From NCBI GenBank assembly GCA_007258455.2, contig VDFB02193867.1, positions 566,955,742 through 567,019,741 on the forward strand: a DNA stretch of 64,000 bases. Reading direction: 5' to 3'. The position numbers and the translations under genes are program-made. Below are positions 47,156-58,696 of the stretch, one piece after another; position 1 is the stretch's first letter, and each line of letters opens with the position of its first letter. The DNA comes from Sequoia sempervirens. Taxonomy: Eukaryota; Streptophyta; Pinopsida; Cupressales; Cupressaceae. The notes under the pieces were generated by a model that saw nothing but the letters and a program-made list of their open reading frames with translations, searched no databases and was not told where the DNA came from.

Positions 47156-47880
47156 TGTTGTGCCCTTAGCACACACGCCCTGTTCGGGTCTTTTGGGGCT
47201 GCCTCGTTTTGCATGCCCCTCTTTTTTTTTATGATCTGCATGGTCGATGTTGCTCCAAGGTTTCATCATAAATCGACCATGCCTTCACTTTTGGGTTTTT
47301 GCTGCCCTTCGAGGGCCTCGGGGGTCCCTTCGGCATTTTGGCTCTGGACGACCCTGGGCCCCTCCGGGTCCGGGCCTCCGGGGTTCCCTTATCGGGCTTC
47401 CCCTTTGCATTCACCGCCCTTTGCGGCATTCCCCGGGCATCTTTCCACCCCTCGGGACCCACCCTGCCATCTTCCATTCAAACTTCATCGAAGATTTCCC
47501 GGGCGGCGTCTGCCCCTTCGGCCTCGGTCCCTGGAAGTCCATGTCCAGACTTCCATCCGAGGATCGCCATTGGTGACGGTGGCTCTCCAGCGACCGCCCA
47601 CCCCTCGGGCCCCGGCATGTTGCTCGCCGCCACCGTCACCCCATGTGGTGCGAATCTCTCGGCGACGAACCCCTCGCAGCTTCCCGGCCTGCGGGACCTG
47701 GGTCTATATTCGCCGTGGCCATTCGAAGTCGTTGCAAAATCAAACGACGGTCGTCTTTCCATGTCTTTCTGGTCGCCGGGTCCCGAGGTCTCCGCCACCG
47801 CCACTGACTCAATTTCAAATTTCACCAACTTTTAGCGCGTCCGTACCTGCAATTAATGAGTGCATTAATGGCACCTGGGG

Positions 47881-47888
47881 TATATAAT
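47881..47888 (+). promoter_or_regulatory. TATA box in element C 5' LTR
   Basis: TATATAAT after GGGG. A 7 bp inverted repeat (ATTAATG...CATTAAT) lies just upstream at 47852-47869. The same arrangement occurs in the right LTR (63450-63457), so the promoter reads plus. Confidence 0.55.
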
Positions 47889-48044
47889 GCCCAGCCCCCC
47901 AAAGTCATTATCACAATATGAGTTGAAGCGAATTGCAGAGCCGAGCATCTGGAGCACATCACGATTGATAGCATCACGGTCGTAGCCATCAACCGCACTC
48001 CATCGATCCCCGGTGAATTCTGCGCCTCCCCACTTAGCATTTTT

Positions 48045-48053
48045 GAGGTAAGT
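48045..48053 (+). other. Predicted splice donor inside the element C LTR
   Basis: GAG|GTAAGTCA is a full plant donor consensus, about 135 nt after the expected transcription start. The right LTR keeps it near 63615-63622. It pairs plausibly with the acceptor at 49487. Confidence 0.45.
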
Positions 48054-48480
48054 CATCACCGTCTGCCCTCCCATGAATTTTTGTCATTTTGGGGAATTTT
48101 AATGAATTAAATAAATGGTCAAAAATGAAGCAAATGGAAGAACACCCCGTGGCGCCCCTTACCCATGTTTTAGAAATCTCCTAAACCCATTGGAATGGCC
48201 CTCCCTGCCAATTCGGAGCTTGCCCGTTGCGCGGTTGTTCTTCGTGCAGGGCGACTAGCCCCCTCGGGCCCGGTCCCCTCTTTTGCCGTTCCATTTCGGG
48301 GCATGGTATCATGCCGGTGGCGGTTCTCCTCACCAGGCCTGGGTCGTCGGGATTCCGTCCCTAGAATGCCTGTTGCGTTTTACCACGCTAAACTGCCCAA
48401 GCCACCCTGCCTCACGATGGTCGGACCCCGAAATCACCTTGACCAATTGAATTGAAACCAGGTTGTCCTCCTTTTGTGTG

Positions 48481-49459
48481 CTCAGGCCCCAGACATCGGG
48501 GTTCCGTGGCCATTTTTCCGCCGTTTGGCCAGACGGGGCCTCTACGGCCAAGTCCCGTCTGCCGCCCACCCTTCGGGTCCCGGGCTTCCCTTGGCCATCT
48601 GAATGTAGCCTAAACTTTGCCCTGCCCTGGGACCCTTTGGGCCCGGCCTTCCAGAGTTCCATCTCCAGAACTCCGTGATGGTTCCGTCGTCGTCCATGGC
48701 GGAACCCTGCCGGCTACCTGACCTTCAGGCCCCGGGGATCCCTTCACTGCTGTTGTCGCCCGATCGATGCCGAAACCTCACGGCGGCTGTCATCTCCAGT
48801 CTTTCTAGCCACCGGGTCCCGGAGTCCCTGCCGCCGCCGCCGTTCGAATCCACGCATAATTCATAAGGCGGTCGTCACCTCGCGTCGCCCTGCCTCCCAG
48901 GCCCCGGTTCACCCTTCGCCGCCGCTGATCGAACCATTGCTGAAAATGTCGCAGTGGCCGAAGCGCTGCGTCCTCCCAGCCTCTGGGCACTGGAGCTCCG
49001 AGTGCCGCCTGGCCTAAATTTCATACCAATCACGTCAGCCATCCTTTCACCGCCCGGACCCCGCACCTCGGACTTCCATCGCTAGACATCCGTCTGCCAT
49101 TGCCAGCTGCCTTCTCCTACCAGCTTCCCAGCCTGAAATCTCTGGTGACCCTTTGATCCACCCAAACAAGCTCAAAACCACAATCTGACTTCGACCCACT
49201 TCCTAAATCATGCTGTTCTCCATCGTGAGCCTCTCGAAACTTTGAAATTTGGCCAAGAAGAGTCTCCGGGAGCTTTTGGTTGCATTCTCCCTTCCAGACA
49301 GGATTCTTGCCAGGGAAGTCCGGACCTCTAGGCCCGGATTGCCCAAATGCCCCGAAATGAAATTGATAACATCTGGAAGCAGGGTTTAGAATGAACTTGA
49401 TCAATTATTTAAATGATATGCTCAAAATGTGGACTAACATTAACGTGTTTGATGTTTTG
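48481..49459 (+). other. Element C LTR end and leader
   Basis: GC-rich to about 49150, then more AT-rich. It should contain the end of the 5' LTR and the primer-binding site. I found no clear tRNA-complementary site in plus orientation; the best TGG start is TGGTGACCCTTTGATCCACC at about 49142. No protein-coding evidence. Confidence 0.35.
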
Positions 49460-49487
49460 TTGTGCTAACTTCGCCCTTGCGTGCAGA
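49460..49487 (+). other. Predicted branch point and splice acceptor before the element C ORF
   Basis: TGCTAAC (branch-point consensus, about 49462-49468), a pyrimidine-rich stretch TTCGCCCTTGCG and TGCAG ending at about 49486. The ATG of the long ORF follows 5 nt later at 49492. A spliced leader is a reasonable inference. Confidence 0.45.
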
Positions 49488-49491
49488 ATAT

Positions 49492-52400
49492 ATGGAATCG
49501 GCTGCAGAAACTTCAGGGGCCTCCACCGAAAAGGACAAAGGCAATAAATCCGGAAGAGCCGCTCGGGGGAAAGAAGATAAGGATCAGATAAAATTTCAGT
49601 TTCAGGGTGAGCCACTCCAGTCAAAGGTCTCAACAGACTAGAAAGAGATCTTGGATACCAACATTGGCAAAGTGGACATTGATGAGTTCACTCAGAGGGT
49701 CAAGGTCGACCCTAAAACAAACAATGCCAGATTAATATGCCAAAGCGAAATTTCCAAGGCTGTCGGCTTCCCTCCCTCTCTGGTGGCACCTGAACTAGTG
49801 ATGGCTTGCCGAGAGGCCTATCAAGCGGACACCAGGACAATCGTGCACAAGGAGGGGAACATCCTCGCCGACATGTCTCTAGAAGGAATCACAAAGACAT
49901 TTCACATACCCACATTCCCACATATGGAGGTCCCCACTTTGGAGCAGTGTCAGGCCGCGTGGGATGCCAATCCATTGGGCTGCAAGAAATCAAACAACCT
50001 TTACTGGCTTAAGGAGAAACAGAGCAACGCGGCAAAAGTTCCCCAAGAGCTGTTCTACAGCGACTTCCAGGAAGACTATCATGACTTGGTGACCATGTTG
50101 AGCAGGGTCATGGGTCTCCCGGCAGCCACCTACTTCCAAGAGTGGATGGCATATTACATAGAGCAAATCCTGCGAGGAAATGAGGATGTGAACACCAAGA
50201 CCTCATTCGACTGGGGAGGCATCATTAGTAACTGCTTCCATGAACAATTCATCAATGTCAAGAAGAGCTCAAAGTCCTATATGACCTCCTACCTGATATA
50301 CTCCCTGGCAAGCCAAAAAAATATGGTGGATTATCTATGGCACCAGATCAAGGGCATAGGCGAGGGCTCAAGCCGTTCGACAAGTACCCTCAGCTCCAGT
50401 ACCAAAACTTCAAGAAGGAGTACTGCCGGGTCAATGACACCTTTACTGGCCACATCATTAGGTTGATCGCCGGGGACTTTGAAAGAAGGGTCTCCCATAG
50501 TGCCAGGGCACTCTTGAAGGAATATGCCTTCTTATATATCCAGTTTCCCAAGCTCACCTACATCCTTGCCCAGGGATTCACAGAACGGCCAAACTAGCTG
50601 CCAAGATACCCTAACGACAGGATCATTCTCCTAGAGCTTTCCTGGTAGCTCCAACACATTCAGACAGTGTTCAGCAACAAGCACGTAGCAGGGATCCCTT
50701 ATCCCATGACTCTCGACCAGGGCCTATATCGATTGCAGACATCTCAGTGCACCAACAACTCTGAGAAAGAGTTTAAGGAATACCATTTTGACTGGTACAC
50801 GGCCCGCCTGCGGATGGATTCACACGGCCATGTCAGAAAGGTGCTGGGGCCAACTTATGCTCACCAATACCACGTTGAAGACTTCTTGGCAGATTGCAAA
50901 GATAACAAGGAGGTCCACGCAAGAAACTACATGCACATGACCGTACAATTCTTAAGAAGAGTGTGACTGTTCCAGGTGCCGGACCAACTCGAGGAAGACG
51001 ATTCTATAATGGTGCACCCAAGGTACCCTATAGTTGCCAACCTGGCAATCCCCTCCATTGACTGGGATGAACAAGAGGTCAATGACCTAGATACCATCAC
51101 CTAGCCAATTATAGCTCACACTAAGGAGTGGGTCGATGGGCGGGTGGCACAACTAAAGTAACAAGGGCTGGTCCTTACATATGAGGTGCTCAAGAGCCAG
51201 CCAAGCGCCACAAAAAATGTTGCTGCCTCTACATCAGCTAGTGAGACTTCCAAGTCTCCCCCCATCACCAGGTCCCAAAAGAGGAAAGGTACAGAGACGG
51301 CGCAATCTGCAGACCCCAAGGAGCAAGCAAAGAAAGACATGGGAGGCTCATCTCCCAAGAGGCTCAAGTAGACAGTGACTACAACAGAAGCACAACCTCC
51401 CTTGCTTCTCCCTCCCCCTCCTGGTGCACTGCCCGCCTCTCAGGCCGCAATCGCCTCGTCTCCGCAGGCGGTGGACATTTCTGTCCATCTTGCCTCTTCG
51501 CCCCTAGCAGGATCAATAATTAACGTCGACTCTTCTTCTGGCATGATCACTTCTCCTTCCTCTACCACCATGTCACCTATCACGACCCTCCCACTGGCAA
51601 CAATAGTGTCGCCTGTCCCCCTTTCAACCATACCTGAGGCTATCAAGCGGCATCTACATAGTCTTCCCCCTAAGCTCTCGCAACTCCTAATGGATCCCGC
51701 ACTCCAAGTAGCCCTCGCCCAAGCCCTCGCAACAACTCAGCCTTCACAACCACCAACAGGGCCGCCAGCGATGGAAGCTACAATGCAAATATCAAAAGAG
51801 TTGGAAGAGAGGGAACAAGAAGCCTCAAGGTCAATAGAGGAAGAAGCCGATGAATATCATGAGCACCCCGAGCACGAGCATCGAACCATCGACAAGGTGG
51901 TCTATGAGGGGGAAGAAACAGGCTCTTCCAAGAGCGGAGATGAAGAAGATGGCTCGGGTGACAAGGAGATCATCCAGGCATTCGATGAGGACCTTGAGGA
52001 GGAGTTGGCTCAATAGCCAAGGGATGTTGGGGAGGAGGCAGAATAGCCACCACGTAGTGAAGAGGGACAGCCGCCGGAGGTGCAGCCGCTAAAGGATGTG
52101 TTTGAGGCCAAGGCCCATATCGTAAAGAGCCATGGGGCCGAGGCTGCTGAAAAGAAGGGGGAGGAGGCAACAAAAGAAGAAGATCCCACCCGGGTTACTT
52201 GTCCACCAAGCTACCCATCAGGCACCTCGTATTCGTTCAAGACTCTGACGAGGAGGAGGACGCTACTAAAGAAAAGGAGGAGCCCTAAAAGGGGAAGGAA
52301 GCAGAAATGTTGTCTCTGACTGAGAGAGGTGAGGGCAGCGATGATACACCCAAAGACAAATCTGCCAAGCCGAATTGGTTGGAGAAACAGCTAGAGAAGG

Positions 52401-53549
52401 CTACCCCAGTACTGAAGGACCCGAGGGCGAGGTTGGAGGCCATCTTGGCTCGATCCCTGGCCACAACAAAGAAGGAGAAGAAGCCTAAGGTCTGTTCCAA
52501 GATAACTATGGACGCTTCTGGCTCCCGAGCGGCGCAAGTTGCCATGCCTACAGTTGGCCAGATTGGGGTGAGCTACAGTGTCTCCACCATTGACCTGGAG
52601 ACGACAACCAGAGAATAGAAGGTCGAACAATTAGAAGAGTCAGTGGCCACGGTGGTGCATCTAATCAAGCAAGACAAGGTCACCAAGGATGAACTAAAGC
52701 ACAGGTTGCTGCCTTAACGGACTATATCCAGCAGTGGTCCTCAGTGGACGACCTGCCCACCACCTCCACAGCTGCACCGCAGTTGCTCTCCAAGGAGTAG
52801 ATTGACAAGATGGAGAGGAGGAAGAACTTAGAGAAAATAACTGAGAATTGGTTCCAACAGGTCGTAAGCATTGGAAACATGGGAATTGGCATCGCTGTGT
52901 GGACAGCCAATAAGTTCTTGGACCTGATCCAGTCCTTGGAAAGGACAAGGAGGCTCTGCACCAATTTTCCTACAATGTACGACTCCACCTTCCCAAGAAT
53001 TGAAGCCATCCTTTAGATGCCGGAAAGTACATGGGAGGAGAAGCTAGAACTGAAAACAGAGGATCATTGGCTGGTGGATATGTGGCGCAGAGACCTCATA
53101 AACCGAAAGGAGAGGATGGAGCAGATCCTAAACAAGGTAGATCTAGATATAGAGTGGATCAAGGAAATCTAGGCGGAATGCGCCGAGTACCTCAAATTGA
53201 TGACGGGCTATGATATGCCCACGGTGCATATGGACGCCGAAAAGATCAAGCCGTACTTTAAAAAGAAGATGAAGGATGAGACAGCCAAAGAAATCACCAC
53301 ATAATTCCTAAGTTTTGCTGCCCGCGCCCTCGATCGATCAGAGCTATTCAGGGATCAAGGCTCGAAGTATGACGAGGATTGGAAGCAGCTGGAAGAGAAC
53401 GCCAAGGAACAAAGCTATCAGGTGTTAAGGTGTGAGATCCTCGAGATCGACAAGCTCTAAGCGGTCATCCTCAAGTACATAGAGCATGCAACCTCCGAGG
53501 AGCAAGAGGACAGCCCAGCCAAGGAAGAGGACCTCCCTGAAGAGTAGTT
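49492..53549 (+). pseudogene. Element C accessory ORF upstream of gag (Ogre-like ORF1)
   Basis: About 1350 codons from the ATG at 49492. The frame changes near 50370, 52195 and 52715. It is broken by some fifteen stops, nearly all TAG or TAA where CAG or CAA is likely, with a TGA at 50964. Layout: a charged start; a helical domain with VDEFTQRV-like, FHIPTFPHMEVPTLEQCQA and WMAYYIEQILRGNED, then SYMTSYLIYSLASQKN (49650-50330); then FDKYPQLQYQNFKKEYCR and YAFLYIQFPKLTYILAQGF (to 50590); then a Ser/Thr/Pro-rich middle (51190-51760), an acidic Glu-rich part (51790-52300) and a helical C-terminus with KMERRKNLEKI and MWRRDLINRKERMEQ. Ogre ORF1 proteins have no known function. No nucleic-acid or protease motif is seen. 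Confidence 0.6.
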
Positions 53550-54610
53550 ATAGCCAAGAGGACAGCAATCAACTACAAGACAAAAGAGCAATAGTGTCAT
53601 CCACTAGATGACAAAATAGAGAAGGGACAAAAGATGTTTTTAAATTGTAAATCTATTTGGGGGTAGGTGGAACCCTATTTTGTAATGAATCTTGGCCACA
53701 CAATTGTAGTGAATATTGGCCATTCATTTAACTTTTGGAAAACTATAAATAGAGCACTCCCCTCATTTGCAAAAGTGAGAGTTGAGTTGTTGTAAAGGCA
53801 TGCTGCAGAAATTTATAAGAAATAACATTGACTTGGTGTATTTCCTTGATTTCTCTCATGTCATTTGATTCATTTCTTCAATTTCACATGTTTAGCTTAG
53901 ATATCTTTGCTGTTTAGTTAGCTGTTCATGTTATTTGGGTAAATCTTAGGAATGCTCTTGGCTGATTGTGAGAATTCCTACTTTGTTGATGATCCCTTAG
54001 TCCATACTTTTTGCTGTTTGCTGAACGTAGACAGCTATGCAAAGTTAGCCTGGACTTGATTTAAAGCTGCCCCAAACATTCATCTTTAATCCATGCATGT
54101 AGGTGTTGGATGAAGGATGAAATATCTGCAGCCCTTAGAAGATAGCACAATTCCCATGATACTGTGAAATTCTTGGTTAAGTGAGATATTGTTTTGAGGA
54201 ATTGTCCATTGCAGGAACTCCATTGTCACTATTCATTGCAAGCTTCAGACTTAGGAACTTTTCCTTCCCTTCGCTTTTTTTCACTTTTTTAGAAATTAAA
54301 CAATACCAAGGTTCATTGCACATTGCAAAGCTAAATCTAATAACTAGATGGAGTCCAAGACTGCTGTTTGAACCTACAGCCTATGCATATCAGCTTCCTA
54401 TCTTAAGGACTCCTTTTCAAAGATCCAACTTCATGCTTTGTGTCTGCACTTTGTATCTTCCGTAAGGCCGCCTTGTGATTCCAGCAAATCACATCTAACT
54501 ACTGAGGTATCTGAGCACTGTCATGACCTGACACCCGAGAGACCTTGGGATAGTGTTATGCAACTCGATTGTGGGAGATTGTCTTTCAAGAGAGGTAGTG
54601 CACTTACGCA
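53550..54610 (+). other. Spacer between accessory ORF and gag in element C
   Basis: AT-rich compared with the flanking ORFs. A CTATAAATAG box lies at about 53744-53753, followed by T-rich sequence. It could be an internal promoter for gag-pol or leftover leader. No ORF is supported. Confidence 0.4.
53744..53753 (+). promoter_or_regulatory. Possible internal TATA box upstream of gag in element C
   Basis: ACTATAAATAGAGC is a good TATA match about 870 bp before the gag frame. It is based on the word and its position only. Confidence 0.35.
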
Positions 54611-54619
54611 CTCCCTATG

Positions 54620-56539
54620 TTGAGAAGTGCATAAAAACACCATCAATAGAACTAGCACTAGAAGGAGGGCGACAGTGAAGATACCAAGTTAGAGGATAAA
54701 GAAAAGCTGGATCGGATCGGATCATTCTCCCTGGAAAGGTTTCAAAGAATTCTACGGTCCACACCAAACAAAGGAGAATTTGAAGAATTATAGCCTCCCA
54801 CAAGGGAAAAGCGAGCACAAGGAAGTAGTGCCTCCTCTTCCTCTTCCTCCATCCAATCCGCTCCCATTTCACCCTCACCTCCATTTGGCTAGCCTTCATC
54901 TTCCACCCAACCATCTCAAACAGCATTTGCACATCATATTTCCGGCAGCCAGGGGTTCGCTCCTCTCCTGGTGCTTTTAGCCCAAAGCACAGTCCAGGCA
55001 GCCATACCTCAAGGGTAGCCCCACATTGTGGTTGTATTGCCAATACAGCCCCAAATCCTTGTTCTCCAACAGCAAGTGCCACCTCCGCCTCCCCCCATGG
55101 CTTGGCTTACACATAACCCTTCGCCTATACATTTTGTGGTCTACAATGATATGCCCAAGAATCCGGAAGGCTTTTGTTCAAAGTTCCATCTGCGAGACAT
55201 GCAAAGAATAGCCGAGGAGCATATCAAGATATTTGAAACGGTGATCACCAAAATGCAAGTGGACCACGAGGACGTTGCATGTCACCTTTTTCCACATTCA
55301 TTGGGAGAAGAGGCCTTCTACTGGTACATCAATTTGTGGAGGGGATCTATCACCTCGTGGAACCTGATGAAGAATGCCTTTCTGCAGAAATACAAGATCC
55401 CTGTCAACCCTGCGGACCTTTACCAACAGTTCATGTCCATCAGAAGGGAGGTCAACGAACCTATCAGCTCCTTCAATGACCGCTTCCACTGGGCTCACAT
55501 GAGGCTTCAGGATCCATACGTCCATAATGATGCGGCAACTCTCCCAGTCTATTACGCAGCCCTGGACAATCTCACGTTGGCCTTGGTGAAAAGAATGCAC
55601 CCACCGCCCGCTACCCTGTTGGGCGCCTACGCAGAAGATGTTGTCGCTAGTGCGGACTTGGGGAAAAATATCTCCTGCCCACTGCCCTCCTTGGGGCCTA
55701 TCACCCACCCAATGCAGGTTCAAGGGCTTAATCAGGCGTTTGCTCACCAAACCCCTCTTATGAACCAGGTGCCTCAATTGCCTATGGTGCCACATCTGGG
55801 GCAGCCGTTGAATTATGCGCCTCCCGCGACTTCCTATTTGCAGCCCCAACAATAGTACAGTTATTCCCAGATGGCTCCACAATAGCAAGCGTATCCCCAA
55901 CAGCCCCTAGCACCATTGTACTTGTCGGGACCGGACTTTCCTCCATCTTATCAAAATCAGCCGGCAGCCCCACCTGCTTTTCTCCAAAATCTGGCCCCGT
56001 CGCCTCGAGGTGTGACTGAGAAGGACAAGCTAGAGGAACTAACGGAAATGATCAAGAAAATATCCATGGAGATGACACATCTGAAGAACCATAACAACCA
56101 GTTGCAAGCCTCCCAACGTAATTTCCAGGCCAACCTCAATAGGGACAGTCGAGACAATAGAGACAACAGAGACAATCGGGAAGTGGGCACTTCCTCCGGA
56201 CAGAATTATGAGAGGGGGCACAATTCCAATCAAAATACAGAAAGAAGACCTTCTCAGAGGCAAAATCGCATGTGGAACACCAGGCCCAACAATGGTGGTG
56301 TTTCCACGCCATTTAATCAACCGGAAAGCAATGACAAAACATCCAGTGGTGTATATTTGGCCGAGGCAGCCCTATCCGGATGGTGCCGACTTCACAAAAC
56401 TAGCAGGCATTCCAAACTGGATTGTCTCGAGTTCCAGACAGCTGCTGAAATCTTCCAGGTGGAGATACAAAATACCGTCGACAATGCCAACTACAGGGAC
56501 ATTTCCCATCTGAGCCTTACGATTCCTCGTGTTTGGTAG
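54620..56539 (+). pseudogene. Element C gag
   Basis: One frame (frame 2) spans the region. Its early part is broken by several TAG codons in a Gln-rich setting (54640-55020). The core ORF from 55028 holds the Retrotrans_gag domain: HFVVYNDMPKNPEGFCSKFH, HEDVACHLFPHSLGEEAFYWY, SWNLMKNAFLQKY, ISSFNDRFHWAHMRLQDP. A Pro/Gln-rich hinge follows, with TAG at 55853 and again at 55883. A KLEELTEMIKKISMEMTHL helix and a basic DNRDNRDNREVG-type stretch come next. The late WCRLHKTSRHSKLDCLEF has the Cys/His spacing of a zinc-binding tail (C-x3-H...H...C). The frame ends at 56537-56539, where protease begins in another frame. Gag would form the particle and bind RNA. Confidence 0.8.
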
Positions 56540-58008
56540 TCAATCAGGCGTCGTTTCCACGAGGAGACCACAATGAACCCGAAGTCGAGCCTACTCCTAC
56601 TGAGGATGAGAAAGCACAAGAGGTAAGTAATGAACAAACCTTGACTCAGCTTTTTGATTCAGTAGATAATGGTCTGGTAGATGAAGAGGAACCATTTGTG
56701 GATGAGGTCCACATGTTCCGTCAGTGGTCGATTTCGTACTTCCTTAGAAATAGGCAAGCAGGTGGACCCTTCACAACTTCTACTCCACCAGATAACTTTG
56801 CCACCCCGCCTGATCCAAATGCTAGCAATAACCTGGGGCTCCCTCATATACCCGCCCAATATCTCAACAAGAACCAATCCCAAAACCAACCACAAAGTCA
56901 GCCTCAGGGCCAACCTCAAAATTCGCTGCGGCAAACCAAGGTCCAAACCACTAGTTCTCCCATAGGCCAAGCTTTTAGCTCTGAAATCAAGCAAATAGGT
57001 GAATATGTGGCAGAAGAGTTCAAGAAGGTCAAAATCAGCTTGTCAGCCTTCAAATTACTTAAGGTTCCTGCTGTGAGGCACGCTTTCGTTAGGGTTCTGA
57101 ATGGGACTCCATCCTCTAACACAATACAAGAGACCCCAGCCAAGAGGGTTACCTTTGAAGAGCCTAGTCAAGAACCTGAGATACTGGACAATACGGGAAG
57201 AAGGAAGGATGTCCTCGTGAATCAGTCAGCAAGTAAGCGAGTTGAAAAGGAGCCAGAAAGGGCGAATAGGCAGTTTTCTAAGGACCAGCAATTTAAGCAA
57301 GCCAAGGATACGGGCAGTGATAGGAACAAAGGTCAAATAGTTCAAATGGACACACCTGTGTGTATCCTCCAAGGGAGACCGAAAACTCCCCTTTTCTTGA
57401 CCACCATTAGGATCTTTGGGAAGAATCTGCATAACTACTTGTTGGATTCAGGTGCATCTGCCAACGTCATGCCCTTGGCCATATGCAAAGCTCTTGGTAT
57501 CACCCCCATGCCTTCAAAGAGAAAGGTGACCCAGCTGGACAAAATAGAGATTAACATCATGGGTGAAATAAACCGCATCCCCATGCAGATCGTTGTAGAC
57601 CCACGGATACAGCAGGTCATTGATATCCAAGTGGCTGACATTCCCGATGCTTATGGAATTATTTTGGGAAGGGAGTTCACCAAGGCACTGAATGGATACA
57701 CCTCCACTGACCTTTCTCACATGTGGCTACCATGGAAGGGGCTACCAAATCAGATCTGCATCGACCATGAACCCCGTATGAAATATATGATCATGGAATA
57801 CAATAATCTCAATGAAGTGTTGTTCGCCGAGACCGATTTAGGGAGCTATCACCCTTTTTCCTACCAAAATGAACTTGAGCTTGAGGAAGAATGTGCAGAT
57901 GAAGTACTGCTAGTGTTGTGCAGTCCCTCGGTGGATCCCACACACATGCCCCCAGACACAAAAAAGTTGGTAGAGGCTGATGGTGAGTCGGATAAGAATG
58001 ACAACTAG
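56503..58008 (+). pseudogene. Element C protease region
   Basis: Open for nearly 500 codons in frame 1, overlapping the gag end. A Gln/Pro/Asn-rich N-terminal linker (56860-56940) precedes the retropepsin. The active site LLDSGASANVMP (about 57442-57477) is intact. VTQLDKIEINIMG, DAYGIILGREF (like GMILGRDW) and HMWLPWKGLPNQI complete the family pattern. It is the best-preserved enzyme of the element. It ends at TAG 58006-58008, followed by more in-frame TAGs to about 58270. Gag and protease are out of frame near 56500, so either programmed frameshifting or an indel joins them. Confidence 0.8.
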
Positions 58009-58270
58009 GGGTTACTCGATGGATTCTAGGATTTCATGGAAAAATGCGTAAGAGATCAGCTCAGCTTAGGAGCCATAATGAATTTCTAGGATCTCTTATT
58101 GCCGAACTGGTGTAGGGTCCACAATGCTACTCACTCTGAATTTGATTATTGCTTTTGCCAAGCAGCAGTGGAGCATGTTAGAAAGGTAGCTGCTCCTCAG
58201 ACAGAAACACCCAAGGAGACACCAGCGGAACCGCCTGTTGATCATTGCCCAACTGAAAGGGAAAGGAAGT

Positions 58271-58690
58271 TCGACTAGACATGAAGATAAGGAATCCTCC
58301 GCGTACTGGACGCTCTGATTTGATGGATCCAAGTTGAGGCAAGGAGCTGGAGTAGGGATCGAACTCATCAGTCCAATGGGTAGGACATTTCTTGCTGCCC
58401 ACCGATTGTAGTTTTATTGCACCAACGTAGCAGAATATGAGGCCTTAGTCCTTGGCCTTCTTATGGCCTTGAAGAAAAATGTCAAAGTGCTGTAAGTCTT
58501 TGGGGATTCCACACTTGTAGTTAAGCAGGTCAGAAAATTATACTCCTGTCATGATCAGAGACTCACAAATTACCGACACAGGGTTTGGGATCTATTAGAG
58601 GGCCTAGATGCATTCAACATACAATTGATCCCTCGTGCTCAGGATCGCACAGCTGATGCCTTGGCTTAAGCAGCTAGCACTCTACAACCC
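58271..58690 (+). pseudogene. Element C additional archaeal-type RNase H (aRNH), between protease and RT
   Basis: Frame 2 reads FDGSKLRQGAGVGIELISP (Asp at 58322), VAEYEALVLGLLMALK, VFGDSTLVVKQVRKLY, then RHRVWDLLEGLDAFNIQ and RAQDRTADALA (last Asp about 58654). These are the four carboxylates of RNase HI, all present. Stops at 58316 (TGA), near 58410 (TAG), near 58491 (TAA) and near 58666 (TAA) break it. The domain is known from Tat-lineage elements, where it is thought to replace the decayed gypsy RNase H. Here it lies before RT and in the RT frame. Confidence 0.75.
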
Positions 58691-58696
58691 CTATCT

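Larger units (their letters stand above)
47156..48480 (+). repeat. 5' LTR of element C (part confirmed by alignment)
   Basis: It aligns with 62692-64000. The true end must lie after 48480, because the right copy is cut by the window. It is GC- and CG-rich, unlike the flanks. Against the right LTR it lacks about 35 bp near 47190 and has an extra 50-odd bp near 48170-48225. Confidence 0.8.

Noticed and set aside
47213..47887. Overlapping ORFs of 109-224 codons on both strands in the element C LTR
   Set aside because: The GC-rich sequence is open in several frames at once. The counterpart LTR frames differ by indels, and no domain is visible.
55298..55900. 200-codon minus-strand ORF opposite gag of element C
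   Set aside because: The plus strand carries a clear gag domain, and the minus frame has no recognisable features or promoter.
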